NCBI GenBank assembly: GCA_903890885.1
Contig: CAITCX010000085.1
Location: 1-15,047, forward strand
DNA length: 15,047 bases
Direction: 5' to 3'
From: an uncultured Dehalococcoidia bacterium
Lineage (GTDB): Bacteria; Chloroflexota; Dehalococcoidia; Dehalococcoidales; UBA3254
The notes under the pieces are model-generated. The model was not told the DNA's origin. It searched no databases and worked only from the letters and a program-made list of their open reading frames with translations. Below are positions 6,517 to 13,886 of the stretch, one piece after another (the first letter of the stretch is position 1; each line of letters starts with the position of its first letter). The translations under genes were made by a program, and so were the position numbers.

Positions 6517-7239
6517 TTATTTATGGGCCATGGAGGACCCGCCTGAAATATCGGTATTGCGAAAGATGGGAGTCCCAAGGTATAAAAACTTGGAAGATTG
6601 CTGCAGGTTAATATCAATCCAACCCATTACGTTCATGATAGCTTCAGAGGCCTCGGTCATTTTAACCTGAGCGCTGGTACTTTCATACTCCGACAGGTCC
6701 AATTTACTGACTCCCCGGGCATCAATTTTAGTGACCTGTCCGCTGCCTTTAAAAATGGCCTCACTGGCCCCAGAGAGATTCAGTTCCAGGTTTTCTGCCT
6801 CAGTGCTGCAATTCAAGATGCTCTTCCCGGATAGAAAGGCCGAAAACGTTTCGGCATTTTTAAAACCGTTGACCGCTGCGCCGGCAGCCTCAGAGAGTGT
6901 CAATGTCGAAAGCTCCGGCATGTCGATTTTCAATTTCAAACTGGTAGGAAAAAAAGTAGCCGGAGCTTTAATACTGATATTCAGAGTTTTGCGTTCCATG
7001 TTAACCTGTACACGGTTCATCAGGTTTTCATCCGTACTTAGAGTGACTTTAGTTTTCTTAGCCTGAGTGACTTCTACGATAAATGGGCCTTTGATGTTGA
7101 GGTTAGAAAAGCCCTCAACTTTAAGATCGTTGTCTATTATTTTGCCTGAGCCGTTCATCGAGCTGCCCACCCTGGTACAGCCGGACAACACCGACAGGAA
7201 GAGTAACAAGACGACCAATATTGAAAAATATTTTTTCAT
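6517..7239 (-). CDS. DUF2807 (head GIN domain) lipoprotein
   Basis: A 240-residue exported lipoprotein. The N-terminus is a Lys-Lys start, a Leu/Val-rich core and the lipobox LSGC with lipidated Cys21. The mature part is a beta-rich repeat of the putative auto-transporter adhesin, head GIN type: VEGFSNLNIKGPFIVEV (about 41-57), then repeating strands with LNISIKAP, LTLSEAAGA, LELNLSGAS, IDARGVSKLDLS and VKMTEASEA. Such domains form right-handed beta-helix-like surfaces; function is poorly known. The ribosome site is weak (GGGG 5 nt from the ATG); a minus-strand TATAAT at 7269-7264 may be its -10 box but has no good -35. It leads a two-gene unit with the isochorismatase-like hydrolase. Confidence 0.9.
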   Translation of the reverse strand: MKKYFSILVVLLLFLSVLSGCTRVGSSMNGSGKIIDNDLKVEGFSNLNIKGPFIVEVTQAKKTKVTLSTDENLMNRVQVNMERKTLNISIKAPATFFPTSLKLKIDMPELSTLTLSEAAGAAVNGFKNAETFSAFLSGKSILNCSTEAENLELNLSGASEAIFKGSGQVTKIDARGVSKLDLSEYESTSAQVKMTEASEAIMNVMGWIDINLQQSSKFLYLGTPIFRNTDISGGSSMAHK

Positions 7240-7392
7240 TCAACCCCGTTTAAAATGCAGCAAATTATAACCATACTAGCAGGAACCTGAGGAAAAATAA
7301 ATAGTCGTAACGGGAACCCGCTTTGATCTCAATTTCTTTACTAACCCGGAAGCCGGTGTTATCATTCAAATATAGGCTGAGGAGCCAAAGCG

Positions 7393-8685
7393 ATGCCGAC
7401 CGATGTGATAGTTTATATTATTCTTATTGTGATACTGGTGCTGCTTTCTGCCTATTTCGCGGCCGCAGAGATCGCTTTTATGTCTTTACAGCGTTATAAA
7501 CTGGAAGCCCTGGTGCAAAAAAATGTCAAAGGCGCACAATTGGTGGCCTGGCTGAAGGAGCATCCTGAACGGTTGCTTTCCACTGTGCTCTTAGGCAATA
7601 ACCTGGTAAATACCGCCGCCGCTTCTTTGAGCACCGCCCTGGTTGTCTCCATGATGGGTAAGGGTAATGAAAACCAGGCTATCCTGGTTTCCACGTTAAT
7701 AGTGACCGCCATCATACTGGTCTTTGGGGAGGCTATCCCCAAGACTTCGGCTTCAATACACTCGGAAAAAGTTTCATTGGCGGTTGCCAGGTCTATCAAA
7801 GTAGTCTCCTGGGTTTTTACTCCGATCGTGTTATTGCTTAGCTGGATTTCCACCGGCTTCGGTAAACTTTTCGGCGGGAAACCGGTTGGCAATTCTCTAA
7901 TCGGAGAAGAAGAAATCCGCTTTATGATACGCGCCGGCCTGCGGGATGGTGGCGTCAAGAATTCTGAAGCGGAAATGCTGCACAAGGTTTTTGAATTCGG
8001 AGACCGGCCCGCCAGGGAAATCATGGTGCCCCGGACTGAAGTAATCTGGGTTGAAAGCGCCATAAGCGTAGCTGAATTTTTAACCCTTTATCAGAAACAC
8101 CCTTTATACCGCTATCCGGTTTTTCATGAAAGACGGGATAACGTTGTGGGTGTGCTCTCTCTTAAAGACGTCTTGATGGCCCTGGCCAAAGGCGCGTGCG
8201 ATCTAAACCGTTCGATTTCCGACCTGGTCAGACCGCCTTATTTTGCCCCTGAGAGCAAACACATTAGTGAGCTTCTTACCGAAATGCGGGCTAATAATTA
8301 TCATCTATGCGTGGTCATAGATGAATACGGCGGCACCTCAGGCATCATCACCATGACGCAGCTGGTAGAGGAAATCGTGGGTGATGTCAACGATGAACTG
8401 GCAGAGACCGGCAAAGAATTTGAGATTATCAATGATACCACCTTCCAGATCAATGGAACCATGCGGATCGAGGACGTAAAAACAGAGACAGGACTGGTAC
8501 TGCCGGAAGGGGATTATGAGACCGTAGCCGGACTGATTTTGAAAATCCTAGGGCATATACCCAAAACCGGCGAACAGTTAAAATACCGGGATATGAAATT
8601 GGTGATCACCCGCGTGAACGGCAATAAAATAGAGGAAATTTTAATTACGAAGGATAAATATGCAGCGACTACGAATCAAGTTTAG
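7393..8685 (+). CDS. CNNM/CorC (HlyC) family membrane protein with CBS pair
   Basis: A 430-residue protein of standard architecture. An N-terminal CNNM (DUF21) membrane domain of three to four helices (about 5-30, 62-88, 97-115, 130-155) contains YFAAAEIAF and VFGEAIPK. It is followed by two CBS domains (about 212-270, starting MVPRTEV, and 278-335, with VVIDEYGGTSGIIT) and a C-terminal CorC/HlyC domain (about 350-420). Family members handle divalent cations, mainly Mg2+ export or Co2+ resistance, with CBS domains sensing nucleotides; the older 'hemolysin' label is not supported by function. A ribosome site, GGAG, lies 8 nt from the ATG. It overlaps the next gene by 26 bp, suggesting translational coupling. 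No clear promoter was found in the 150 bp upstream. Confidence 0.95.
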   Translation: MPTDVIVYIILIVILVLLSAYFAAAEIAFMSLQRYKLEALVQKNVKGAQLVAWLKEHPERLLSTVLLGNNLVNTAAASLSTALVVSMMGKGNENQAILVSTLIVTAIILVFGEAIPKTSASIHSEKVSLAVARSIKVVSWVFTPIVLLLSWISTGFGKLFGGKPVGNSLIGEEEIRFMIRAGLRDGGVKNSEAEMLHKVFEFGDRPAREIMVPRTEVIWVESAISVAEFLTLYQKHPLYRYPVFHERRDNVVGVLSLKDVLMALAKGACDLNRSISDLVRPPYFAPESKHISELLTEMRANNYHLCVVIDEYGGTSGIITMTQLVEEIVGDVNDELAETGKEFEIINDTTFQINGTMRIEDVKTETGLVLPEGDYETVAGLILKILGHIPKTGEQLKYRDMKLVITRVNGNKIEEILITKDKYAATTNQV

Positions 8686-9307
8686 CCGGGGGGATGAAAT
8701 CAAATTCATCTCCCACCTGGATATTGTAAGATTGTGGCAAAGGGCTTTCAACCGGGCCGGAATTGAAATAGCCTATTCCACCGGTTTTACGCCTCACCCA
8801 CGCATCTCGCTGGCGGCACCGCTGCCACTGGGCGTCACCAGTGAGGCCGAACTAATGGATATCGTCATCATAAAAGGAGTCGCGCCACAATTTTTTGTCT
8901 CCGCTCTAAATCAGCAGCTTCCCCCGGGATTGCGGGTAGATAAAGTCTTTCCAATCTCGGCTGAATTGCCGTCACTGCAATCGCAGATAACTAAGGCTGA
9001 ATACAAAGTCGAAATTGAAACCGCAACTGGTCCCGCTGATATTCTGACAGCTATCAACAATATGCTGGCGCTTGAACATCTGCCATGGCAGCACCAGAGG
9101 GATACCGGACCGCATCTGTACGATCTGCGGCTGTTGATTGACTCCATCTGGACGATCGACTGGCAGGCGCCTGTAGGTGCTCTTGGCATGCGTTTACAAT
9201 GCAACAGCCAGGGATCCGGCCGTCCTGAACAGGTAGCTGGGGCTCTGGGGTTTACCAAGCGCCCGCAATCCATTCTCCGTACTCAGTTAATACTTCAATC
9301 CAAATGA
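8660..9307 (+). CDS. DUF2344 / TIGR03936 radical SAM-linked protein
   Basis: The 215-residue protein has the family's diagnostic N-terminus: KFSRGDEIKFISHLD (about 7-21), followed by FNRAGIEIAYSTGFTPHPRIS (about 30-50) and APLPLGVTSEAELMD (53-67). The family is usually fused to, or directly follows, a B12-binding radical SAM protein (TIGR03960) near rplU or RNase E/G genes, and is thought to act in RNA-related chemistry. None of those genes is here. The start is well supported by AAGGA 5 nt before the ATG, inside the end of the CNNM gene. It is followed after 13 bp by a histidine phosphatase gene. The family identification is strong; the biochemical function is unknown. Confidence 0.9.
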   Translation: MQRLRIKFSRGDEIKFISHLDIVRLWQRAFNRAGIEIAYSTGFTPHPRISLAAPLPLGVTSEAELMDIVIIKGVAPQFFVSALNQQLPPGLRVDKVFPISAELPSLQSQITKAEYKVEIETATGPADILTAINNMLALEHLPWQHQRDTGPHLYDLRLLIDSIWTIDWQAPVGALGMRLQCNSQGSGRPEQVAGALGFTKRPQSILRTQLILQSK

Positions 9308-9320
9308 AAGGGCAACGGCT

Positions 9321-9935
9321 TTGGTCAAGATAATCCTGGTCAGGCATGGTGAAACCGAGTGGAACAAGATCAAACGCATTCAGGGCGGCGATAGCGACAC
9401 GCCTTTGAGTGAAACCGGTAAACAGCAGGCTAAAGCTCTGGCGGCTAGATTGAAAGATGAGAAAATAACCGCTATCTTTTCCAGTCCATTGCAGCGAGCA
9501 TTGAACACTGCCCAGTCTATTGCGGCTGTTCATCAACTGGAAGTCACGGCTTTACCATCGCTAAAAGAGATCAAAGCAGGCGAATGGGAGGGTCGGTTGG
9601 CCGCTAAATTCACGCTGCGTTTCGATGAATTTTTATGCGGTGACGGTTGCGCAAAACAACCGCATATTCCACCTGGCGGGGAATCGGTCGATGATGTGCA
9701 GAAACGAGCCTGGGCAACAATTTCAAGTCTGGCGAAACAACAGGCTGAAGGTACGCTTGTCTTCGTTACTCATTACTTTGTGATTATGACTGCGATTTGC
9801 CGGATTTTAAATCTTCCGCTACATCAAATGATCCGCTTGAGACTGAGCACAGGGAGTATCTCGGTATTCACAATGGACGATGGCAATTTGCGTCTGGAAC
9901 TTTTTAACGACGGCTGTCATAATCTCAACCTTTAG
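9321..9935 (+). CDS. Histidine phosphatase family protein (phosphoglycerate mutase-like)
   Basis: A 204-residue member of the histidine phosphatase superfamily. The catalytic core is Arg8-His9-Gly10 in LVRHGETEWN, with the second phosphate pocket residues Arg59 (SSPLQRA), Glu83 (EIKAGEWEG) and the second histidine His151 (FVTHYFVIM). Substrate is not readable: relatives include CobC-type alpha-ribazole phosphatases, phosphoserine phosphatases and broad sugar phosphatases; cobalamin genes are not seen nearby. The usual SHGG after the second histidine is replaced by THYF. It starts with TTG (9321), with an AAAGGG ribosome site 8 nt upstream, and is the last gene of the CNNM-DUF2344 unit. A likely terminator hairpin follows its stop codon. 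Confidence 0.92.
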   Translation: MVKIILVRHGETEWNKIKRIQGGDSDTPLSETGKQQAKALAARLKDEKITAIFSSPLQRALNTAQSIAAVHQLEVTALPSLKEIKAGEWEGRLAAKFTLRFDEFLCGDGCAKQPHIPPGGESVDDVQKRAWATISSLAKQQAEGTLVFVTHYFVIMTAICRILNLPLHQMIRLRLSTGSISVFTMDDGNLRLELFNDGCHNLNL

Positions 9936-9938
9936 AAA

Positions 9939-9964
9939 CTTATCTGCCTGATTGGCAAAATAAG
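9939..9964 (+). terminator. Probable terminator after the phosphatase gene
   Basis: CTTAT (9939-9943) with ATAAG (9960-9964) and TGCC (9945-9948) with GGCA (9954-9957) make a two-part stem around a TGATT loop, four bases after the stop codon. The tail CCTTCCTTTAATC is only partly T-rich, so the call is moderate. Confidence 0.45.
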
Positions 9965-10004
9965 CCTTCCTTTAATCTCTCCATCGTTTAAATCGTTTTT
10001 ACTC

Positions 10005-10033
10005 TTGACGGCGCTCAACTTGAGGATTACTAT
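10005..10033 (+). promoter_or_regulatory. Promoter for the toroid protein gene
   Basis: TTGACG (10005-10010), a 17-nt spacer and TACTAT (10028-10033) lie about 65 nt upstream of the start codon. The better -10 match TATACT (10031-10036) would need a 20-nt spacer. Confidence 0.45.
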
Positions 10034-10097
10034 ACTGCTTAAGCATCTTATGTCAGAACTCGTTCTCTGAGCATAATAACCGTGAGAGGGGTGCAGT

Positions 10098-11105
10098 ATG
10101 AATAAGCTTGATCCTTTCAGTACCCGGACCTTGGAGTGGCTTTTGGAAGAAGCAAATCCCGGGGTCAGGTACCTGACCAGGCGGGATTTGACCAGCAGCA
10201 CGCTGAAAGATGTCACCGCCTTGCAGGAAACAGCCCACACCGAAGGCCCTATTGCTGAAGTCTTATCCAAAATGCAACCGGAAGGATACTGGGTAAAGCC
10301 AGGCGCTGGTTATTCACCCAAATATACCAGTTCTGTCTGGTCGCTTATCTTGCTTTCCCAATTAGGAGCCCACTGCCAGGTAGACCGACGCATCGGTCAG
10401 GCCTGTGCCTATTTCCTGGACCATGCCCAGGCTGCCAGCGGGCAACTGTCCTATAACGGCTCACCGGGAGGAAGCATCGACTGCCTTCAGGGTAACATGT
10501 GCGCTGCTCTGCTCGATCTCGGCTATATTGATCCCCGCCTGGATAAAGCCTTCGAGTGGATGGCCCGAACTGTGACAGGCCAGGGCCTGGCTAAGGCGTC
10601 AGACAAATCCGCCCCCCTGCGTTATTATTCTTACAAATGCGGGCCGCTTTTCGCCTGCGGAGCTAACAATAAACTCCCCTGCGCCTGGGGTGCCGCCAAA
10701 GTCATGCTGGCCTTCAGTAAATTACCCCTGGCTAAAAGGACTCCTTTGATCAACCAGGCCATTCAGGCCGGGGTAGATTTCCTTTTTAGCAGTAATCCTG
10801 CCCAGGCCGGCTATCCCTGCGGGAATGCCGCCAAACCCTCCGGCAATTGGTGGAAATTTGGCTTCCCTGTCTTTTATATTACCGATTTGCTGCAAATCGC
10901 TGAAGCCCTGGTAGGGTTAGGCTACGGCAACGACCCTCGCCTGTCCGATGCTCTAAAACTTATTCGTGAAAAACAAGATGAACACGGTCGCTGGAAACTG
11001 GAATTCGGCTATACAGGTAAGACCTGGCTGGACTTCGGTCGAAAAGGTCAGCCCAATAAATGGGTTACGCTGCGCGCCCTGCGCGTATTGGCAGCGGTGG
11101 AGTGA
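10098..11105 (+). CDS. Alpha/alpha-toroid (prenyltransferase/squalene cyclase-like) protein, often mislabelled NifH
   Basis: A 335-residue protein made of repeated helical hairpins of the terpenoid cyclase / prenyltransferase toroid type. Repeat-like stretches are SSVWSLILLSQLG (78-90), MCAALLDLGY-DPRLDKAFEWM (134-155), VFYITDLLQIAEALVGLGYGNDPRLSDAL (258-286) and WVTLRALRVLAA (322-333). Between them is a Cys-rich centre (C129, C135, C181, C187, C195, C241). It lacks the DDxxD and DxDD motifs of true terpene cyclases and any nitrogenase reductase motif (no P-loop), so the common 'nitrogen fixation protein NifH' label is wrong. Its role is unknown. The ribosome site AGAGGGG is 6 nt from the ATG. 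It has its own promoter, and the tilS gene follows 51 bp later. Confidence 0.8.
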   Translation: MNKLDPFSTRTLEWLLEEANPGVRYLTRRDLTSSTLKDVTALQETAHTEGPIAEVLSKMQPEGYWVKPGAGYSPKYTSSVWSLILLSQLGAHCQVDRRIGQACAYFLDHAQAASGQLSYNGSPGGSIDCLQGNMCAALLDLGYIDPRLDKAFEWMARTVTGQGLAKASDKSAPLRYYSYKCGPLFACGANNKLPCAWGAAKVMLAFSKLPLAKRTPLINQAIQAGVDFLFSSNPAQAGYPCGNAAKPSGNWWKFGFPVFYITDLLQIAEALVGLGYGNDPRLSDALKLIREKQDEHGRWKLEFGYTGKTWLDFGRKGQPNKWVTLRALRVLAAVE

Positions 11106-11122
11106 TATTACCTCGCCCGGAT

Positions 11123-11151
11123 TTGTTTCTCTGACCAGCGGTTTCTATAAT
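11123..11151 (+). promoter_or_regulatory. Promoter immediately before tilS
   Basis: TTGTTT (11123-11128), a 17-nt spacer and a perfect TATAAT (11146-11151) end only 5 nt before the tilS ATG. The expected transcription start (about 6-7 nt after the -10) coincides with the start codon, implying a leaderless mRNA. Confidence 0.5.
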
Positions 11152-11156
11152 AGGGT

Positions 11157-12599
11157 ATGACGGCCAGCAGAAAACACAATATCACTCTTGAAGAAAGGGT
11201 TTTAACCCATATCCGAACCCATAACTTGATTCAACCAGGGCAAAAAATACTGGTGGCAGTATCCGGCGGGCCGGATTCAGTTTGCCTTCTGCACATCCTC
11301 TTCAAATTGCAAAAAGAGCTTCATATTTCTCTACATGTCGCTCACCTCGATCATGCACTGCGCGGCACGGAAGCCGAGGGTGACGCTCGATATGTGGCTA
11401 ATTTGGCCCAAAACCTGGGTGTTCCTGCTACCCTTGATAAAAGAGACGTCGAGGTCTGGCAAAAAATCCACCGGCTCTCCCTGGAAGAGGCTGCCCGGGA
11501 AGTCAGGTATAACTTTTTAACTGAAACCGCCCAGGCAGTGGGGGCAGAAAGCACGGCAACTGGTCATACAGTGAATGACCAGGCAGAAACTATCCTGCTG
11601 CATATTATAAGGGGTGCCGGGACGCGGGGACTGCGCGGATTACAGCCCAGACAGGCCTTGCGATTTCAAGGCCAGAGCATCGATATTATCCGTCCGCTTC
11701 TAACGGTCCATCATGACGAAACCGTGGCATATTGCAGACTGCACAGGTTATCCCCCAGTACTGACTCGACCAACCAGTCTACCGATTTTCTGCGCAACCG
11801 GATACGCCACGAATTGCTCCCCCTGTTAAAAAATTATAATTCCGGGATTGAAGATGCCCTTCTGCGCATCTCTCGCATTGCTGCCGACGACTTGGCCTTT
11901 CTGGAATCCGAGAGTGAAAAGGCTTGGAAACGGACAGTCCGCCAGGAGAAGGGCACTTTGGTTTTCGAAAAGACTACTTTTTTAACCCTGGCCCCGGCCT
12001 TGCAGCGTCAAATCTTACGTAAAGCTGTAGAAAATCTTTTAGGAACACTGAAAGATATTGAGACTCGCCACATCGAGGAGATCCTGGTAAGCCTGCCTAA
12101 ACCGGCTGGAAGGCGAATAGATCTTCCGCAGAAACTAGTTTTTTGTATTGAATACGACCGCTTTCTTCTAGGATTCCAGCCTGAGATATTATCACCCTTT
12201 CCTGAATTTCAAGGTGAATATAGTCTGACCATCCCCGGCACAACCACCTTACCCGGCTGGCTTATCGAAGCGACAATAAGGCCATCAGATAAAACCGGAA
12301 TAATTGAGGAAAACCCGGATGTCTTCACCGCCTACCTGGATTGGGAAAAGGCCGGTAGCGACATCCAGATTAGAACTATCCGCCGCGGCGACCATTTCCA
12401 TCCGCTGGGCCTGGGCCGTGAAAAAAAAGTAGCCCGCTTTATGCTGGATGCCCGCATCCCCAGGATGTGGCGTCCTAAAGTACCCATTTTCTGTAACCCT
12501 CAACAGATCCTTTGGGTCGCCGGTTACCGCCTGGACGAAAGGGTTAAGGTCACTTCCGCTACTCGTCAGGTCCTCTGCCTGAAAATAATTAAAATCTGA
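11157..12599 (+). CDS. tilS: tRNA(Ile)-lysidine synthetase
   Basis: TilS attaches lysine to C34 of the tRNA-Ile with CAU anticodon, using ATP, so that it reads AUA codons; it is cytosolic and normally essential. The 480-residue protein is a full-length two-domain form. The N-terminal N-type ATP pyrophosphatase has SGGPDS at 36-41, HLDHALRG at 63-70, GHTVNDQAET at 136-145 and TDSTN...RNRIRHELLP at 202-222. A linker domain and the C-terminal TilS_C domain (about 395-475, with IRRGDHFHPLG, KKVARFMLDARIP and ILWVAGYRLDERV) follow. The ATG at 11157 has no proper Shine-Dalgarno site, and a TATAAT lies 5 nt upstream, so translation may be leaderless. An AT-rich terminator-like structure follows. Identity is very secure. 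Confidence 0.96.
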   Translation: MTASRKHNITLEERVLTHIRTHNLIQPGQKILVAVSGGPDSVCLLHILFKLQKELHISLHVAHLDHALRGTEAEGDARYVANLAQNLGVPATLDKRDVEVWQKIHRLSLEEAAREVRYNFLTETAQAVGAESTATGHTVNDQAETILLHIIRGAGTRGLRGLQPRQALRFQGQSIDIIRPLLTVHHDETVAYCRLHRLSPSTDSTNQSTDFLRNRIRHELLPLLKNYNSGIEDALLRISRIAADDLAFLESESEKAWKRTVRQEKGTLVFEKTTFLTLAPALQRQILRKAVENLLGTLKDIETRHIEEILVSLPKPAGRRIDLPQKLVFCIEYDRFLLGFQPEILSPFPEFQGEYSLTIPGTTTLPGWLIEATIRPSDKTGIIEENPDVFTAYLDWEKAGSDIQIRTIRRGDHFHPLGLGREKKVARFMLDARIPRMWRPKVPIFCNPQQILWVAGYRLDERVKVTSATRQVLCLKIIKI

Positions 12600-12621
12600 A
12601 ATACCTTTGGCCACCTGCCTT

Positions 12622-12657
12622 AAAACGTGGGGAAAACGTTTTAATAAGACGTTTTTT
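12622..12657 (+). terminator. Possible terminator after tilS
   Basis: AAAACGT (12622-12628) can pair with either of two copies of ACGTTTT (12636-12642 or 12649-12655); the second copy runs directly into further Ts ending at 12657. The stem is short and AT-rich, so support is weak. Confidence 0.35.
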
Positions 12658-12665
12658 ATCATCTA

Positions 12666-12674
12666 TGTTACAAT
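12666..12674 (+). promoter_or_regulatory. Extended -10 promoter candidate for the FKBP gene
   Basis: TGT-TACAAT (12666-12674) is an extended -10 element 83 nt upstream of the FKBP start codon. No good -35 box is seen, as is common for extended -10 promoters. Confidence 0.35.
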
Positions 12675-12757
12675 TCAAATGTTCCCTGTTTAGAATGCCT
12701 TATTTACCGGCGTTCTGGCCTGAATAAGAGGGAGCCGGGCAAAATTTGGAGATTGGG

Positions 12758-13273
12758 ATGTTAAAAAAAACAGGGGTTACTTTATTAGGAATAATATGCC
12801 TGGGCATGTTGTTTGTTTTGGGTTGCGGAATTGGAGGTTCTAAAGTGGCACAGAATGGGGACACTGTAAAGGTTCATTATGCCGGTTCTCTAAGTGACGG
12901 CACGATTTTCGATTCTTCACTTGACGGCGACCCGATGGAGTTTACTCTAGGGGCTGGACAGATGATTGAAGGTTTTGATAAAGCTGTAGTAGGGATGAAG
13001 GTAGGAGAGACCAAAAAGTTCACCATCCCGGCCGACCAGGCATACGGCCAGAGAGATGAAACAATGACCAAAGTGGTCAACAAATCGCAATTACCCGCAG
13101 GCATGTCACCTGTTGTGGGAGATAAACTCCAGATAAATTCCCAGAACGGACCGGTGGTAGTGATTGTGACAGACGTGACGGATACCACTATCACTATTGA
13201 CGGCAATCACGAGTTGGCTGGCAAAGACCTGACCTTCGATATTTCACTGATGGAGCTTACCAAGAAAAAATAA
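12758..13273 (+). CDS. Lipid-anchored SlyD-like FKBP peptidyl-prolyl isomerase
   Basis: This 171-residue protein catalyses cis-trans isomerisation of Xaa-Pro bonds and probably acts as a chaperone outside the membrane. Residues 1-23 form a lipoprotein signal (Lys-Lys, hydrophobic core, lipobox VLGC with Cys23). The FKBP domain follows: GDTVKVHYAG (34-43), FDSS (51-54), GAGQMIEGFDKAVVGMKVGE (66-85) and PADQAYG (91-97). An insert-in-flap region follows (about 98-145), and the domain closes with the SlyD-type NHELAGKDLTFDI. It lacks SlyD's His/Cys-rich metal-binding tail. I chose the ATG at 12758 because GGAG lies 6 nt upstream; a TTG at 12746 in the same frame has no ribosome site. A bidirectional terminator follows the stop codon. 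Confidence 0.93.
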   Translation: MLKKTGVTLLGIICLGMLFVLGCGIGGSKVAQNGDTVKVHYAGSLSDGTIFDSSLDGDPMEFTLGAGQMIEGFDKAVVGMKVGETKKFTIPADQAYGQRDETMTKVVNKSQLPAGMSPVVGDKLQINSQNGPVVVIVTDVTDTTITIDGNHELAGKDLTFDISLMELTKKK

Positions 13274-13275
13274 GC

Positions 13276-13297
13276 CCGGCGATTCTTTGAATGCCGG
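13276..13297. terminator. Bidirectional terminator between FKBP and Smr genes
   Basis: CCGGC (13276-13280) pairs with GCCGG (13293-13297), continuing after a bulged G through ATTC/GAAT around a TTT loop. The plus-strand tail is ACTTTGTT. On the minus strand the stem is followed by GGCTTATTTTTTC. It sits between the convergent genes and can serve both. Confidence 0.65.
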
Positions 13298-13315
13298 ACT
13301 TTGTTCAATGGCTAT

Positions 13316-13570
13316 TTAAAATTTAAAATGCACGAAGATCCTTCCAAAGTTTTTATCGTCTTTTTCCAGGCGATGATAAAGGTTTTTGATCTCTGGCTGA
13401 GCCAGGAAGCGCAACACCCGTTTCTTAAGCTGTCCAGAGCCCTTGCCGGGGATGATTTCCACTGGTGTAATCCTTTTATCGACAGCTTCCATCATAACCC
13501 GATTTAGTTCCGCCTCAATTTTCTGGCTTTTATTAAAAATCTCGTGCAAATCTAAAACAATCTTAGCCAC
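13316..13570 (-). CDS. Stand-alone Smr (MutS2 C-terminal-like) domain protein
   Basis: The 84-residue protein is essentially one Smr domain: LDLHE (6-10) at the start, in place of the usual LDLHG, a helix ending in the mid-region, and the hallmark VEIIPGKGSGQLKKRV (37-52). Smr domains have nuclease activity and bind nucleic acids or ribosomes; the MutS2 Smr domain acts on stalled, collided ribosomes. A partner MutS2 core is not present here. The start is a GTG with GAGG about 8 nt upstream. It has its own minus-strand promoter and converges on the FKBP gene. Domain assignment is good; the cellular role is unknown. Confidence 0.85.
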   Translation of the reverse strand: MAKIVLDLHEIFNKSQKIEAELNRVMMEAVDKRITPVEIIPGKGSGQLKKRVLRFLAQPEIKNLYHRLEKDDKNFGRIFVHFKF

Positions 13571-13886
13571 AAAACGTTCCTCTTCTATGCTTACTAATCA
13601 TGCTCCCACAGTATAAAGTAAAAATACTATTTTGACCAAATTTTGTCAGATACAGGTAATAATTTCCAACATCCCCCGGTTTACTTGATTAATATCTTTT
13701 GATACCTGTTATAGTATAAACTCGCTACCTTGTGTCCTTTAGAGCGTTTAAGGTAATATTCAATAGATGCGGAAAACCTGGTCCCGCTATTAAAAAGCCA
13801 GCAGCTCAGGGGAAACAAAAAATAAACCGTTATTAAACATCGCCAAAAAATATTATAATGATAGAAATAGTAAGAGGGTTAGAGAG
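13571..13886. other. Gene-free stretch of 316 bp between Smr and the small basic protein
   Basis: It holds the minus-strand Smr promoter at its left end. On the plus strand there is a possible extended -10 promoter (TGT-TATAGT, 13707-13715, with TTGATT at 13685-13690 and a 19-nt spacer) and a second TATAAT at 13854-13859 close to the next gene. Between them, around 13773-13810, CCTG/CAGG and GCT/AGC pairings hint at RNA structure. I recognise no known RNA family here, and no protein-like frame. Confidence 0.5.
13610..13639 (-). promoter_or_regulatory. Promoter for the Smr gene
   Basis: Read on the minus strand, TTGGTC (13639-13634), an 18-nt spacer and TATACT (13615-13610) lie 39 nt upstream of the GTG start codon. 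Confidence 0.5.

Noticed and set aside
10098..11105. Nitrogenase iron protein (NifH)
   Set aside because: No P-loop, no nitrogenase cysteine ligands; the sequence is a helical toroid.
13740..13850. Possible SRP RNA or known riboswitch in the gap before the small basic protein
   Set aside because: Some short pairings (CCTG/CAGG, GCT/AGC) exist, but the conserved SRP apical loop and the consensus cores of riboswitches I know are absent.
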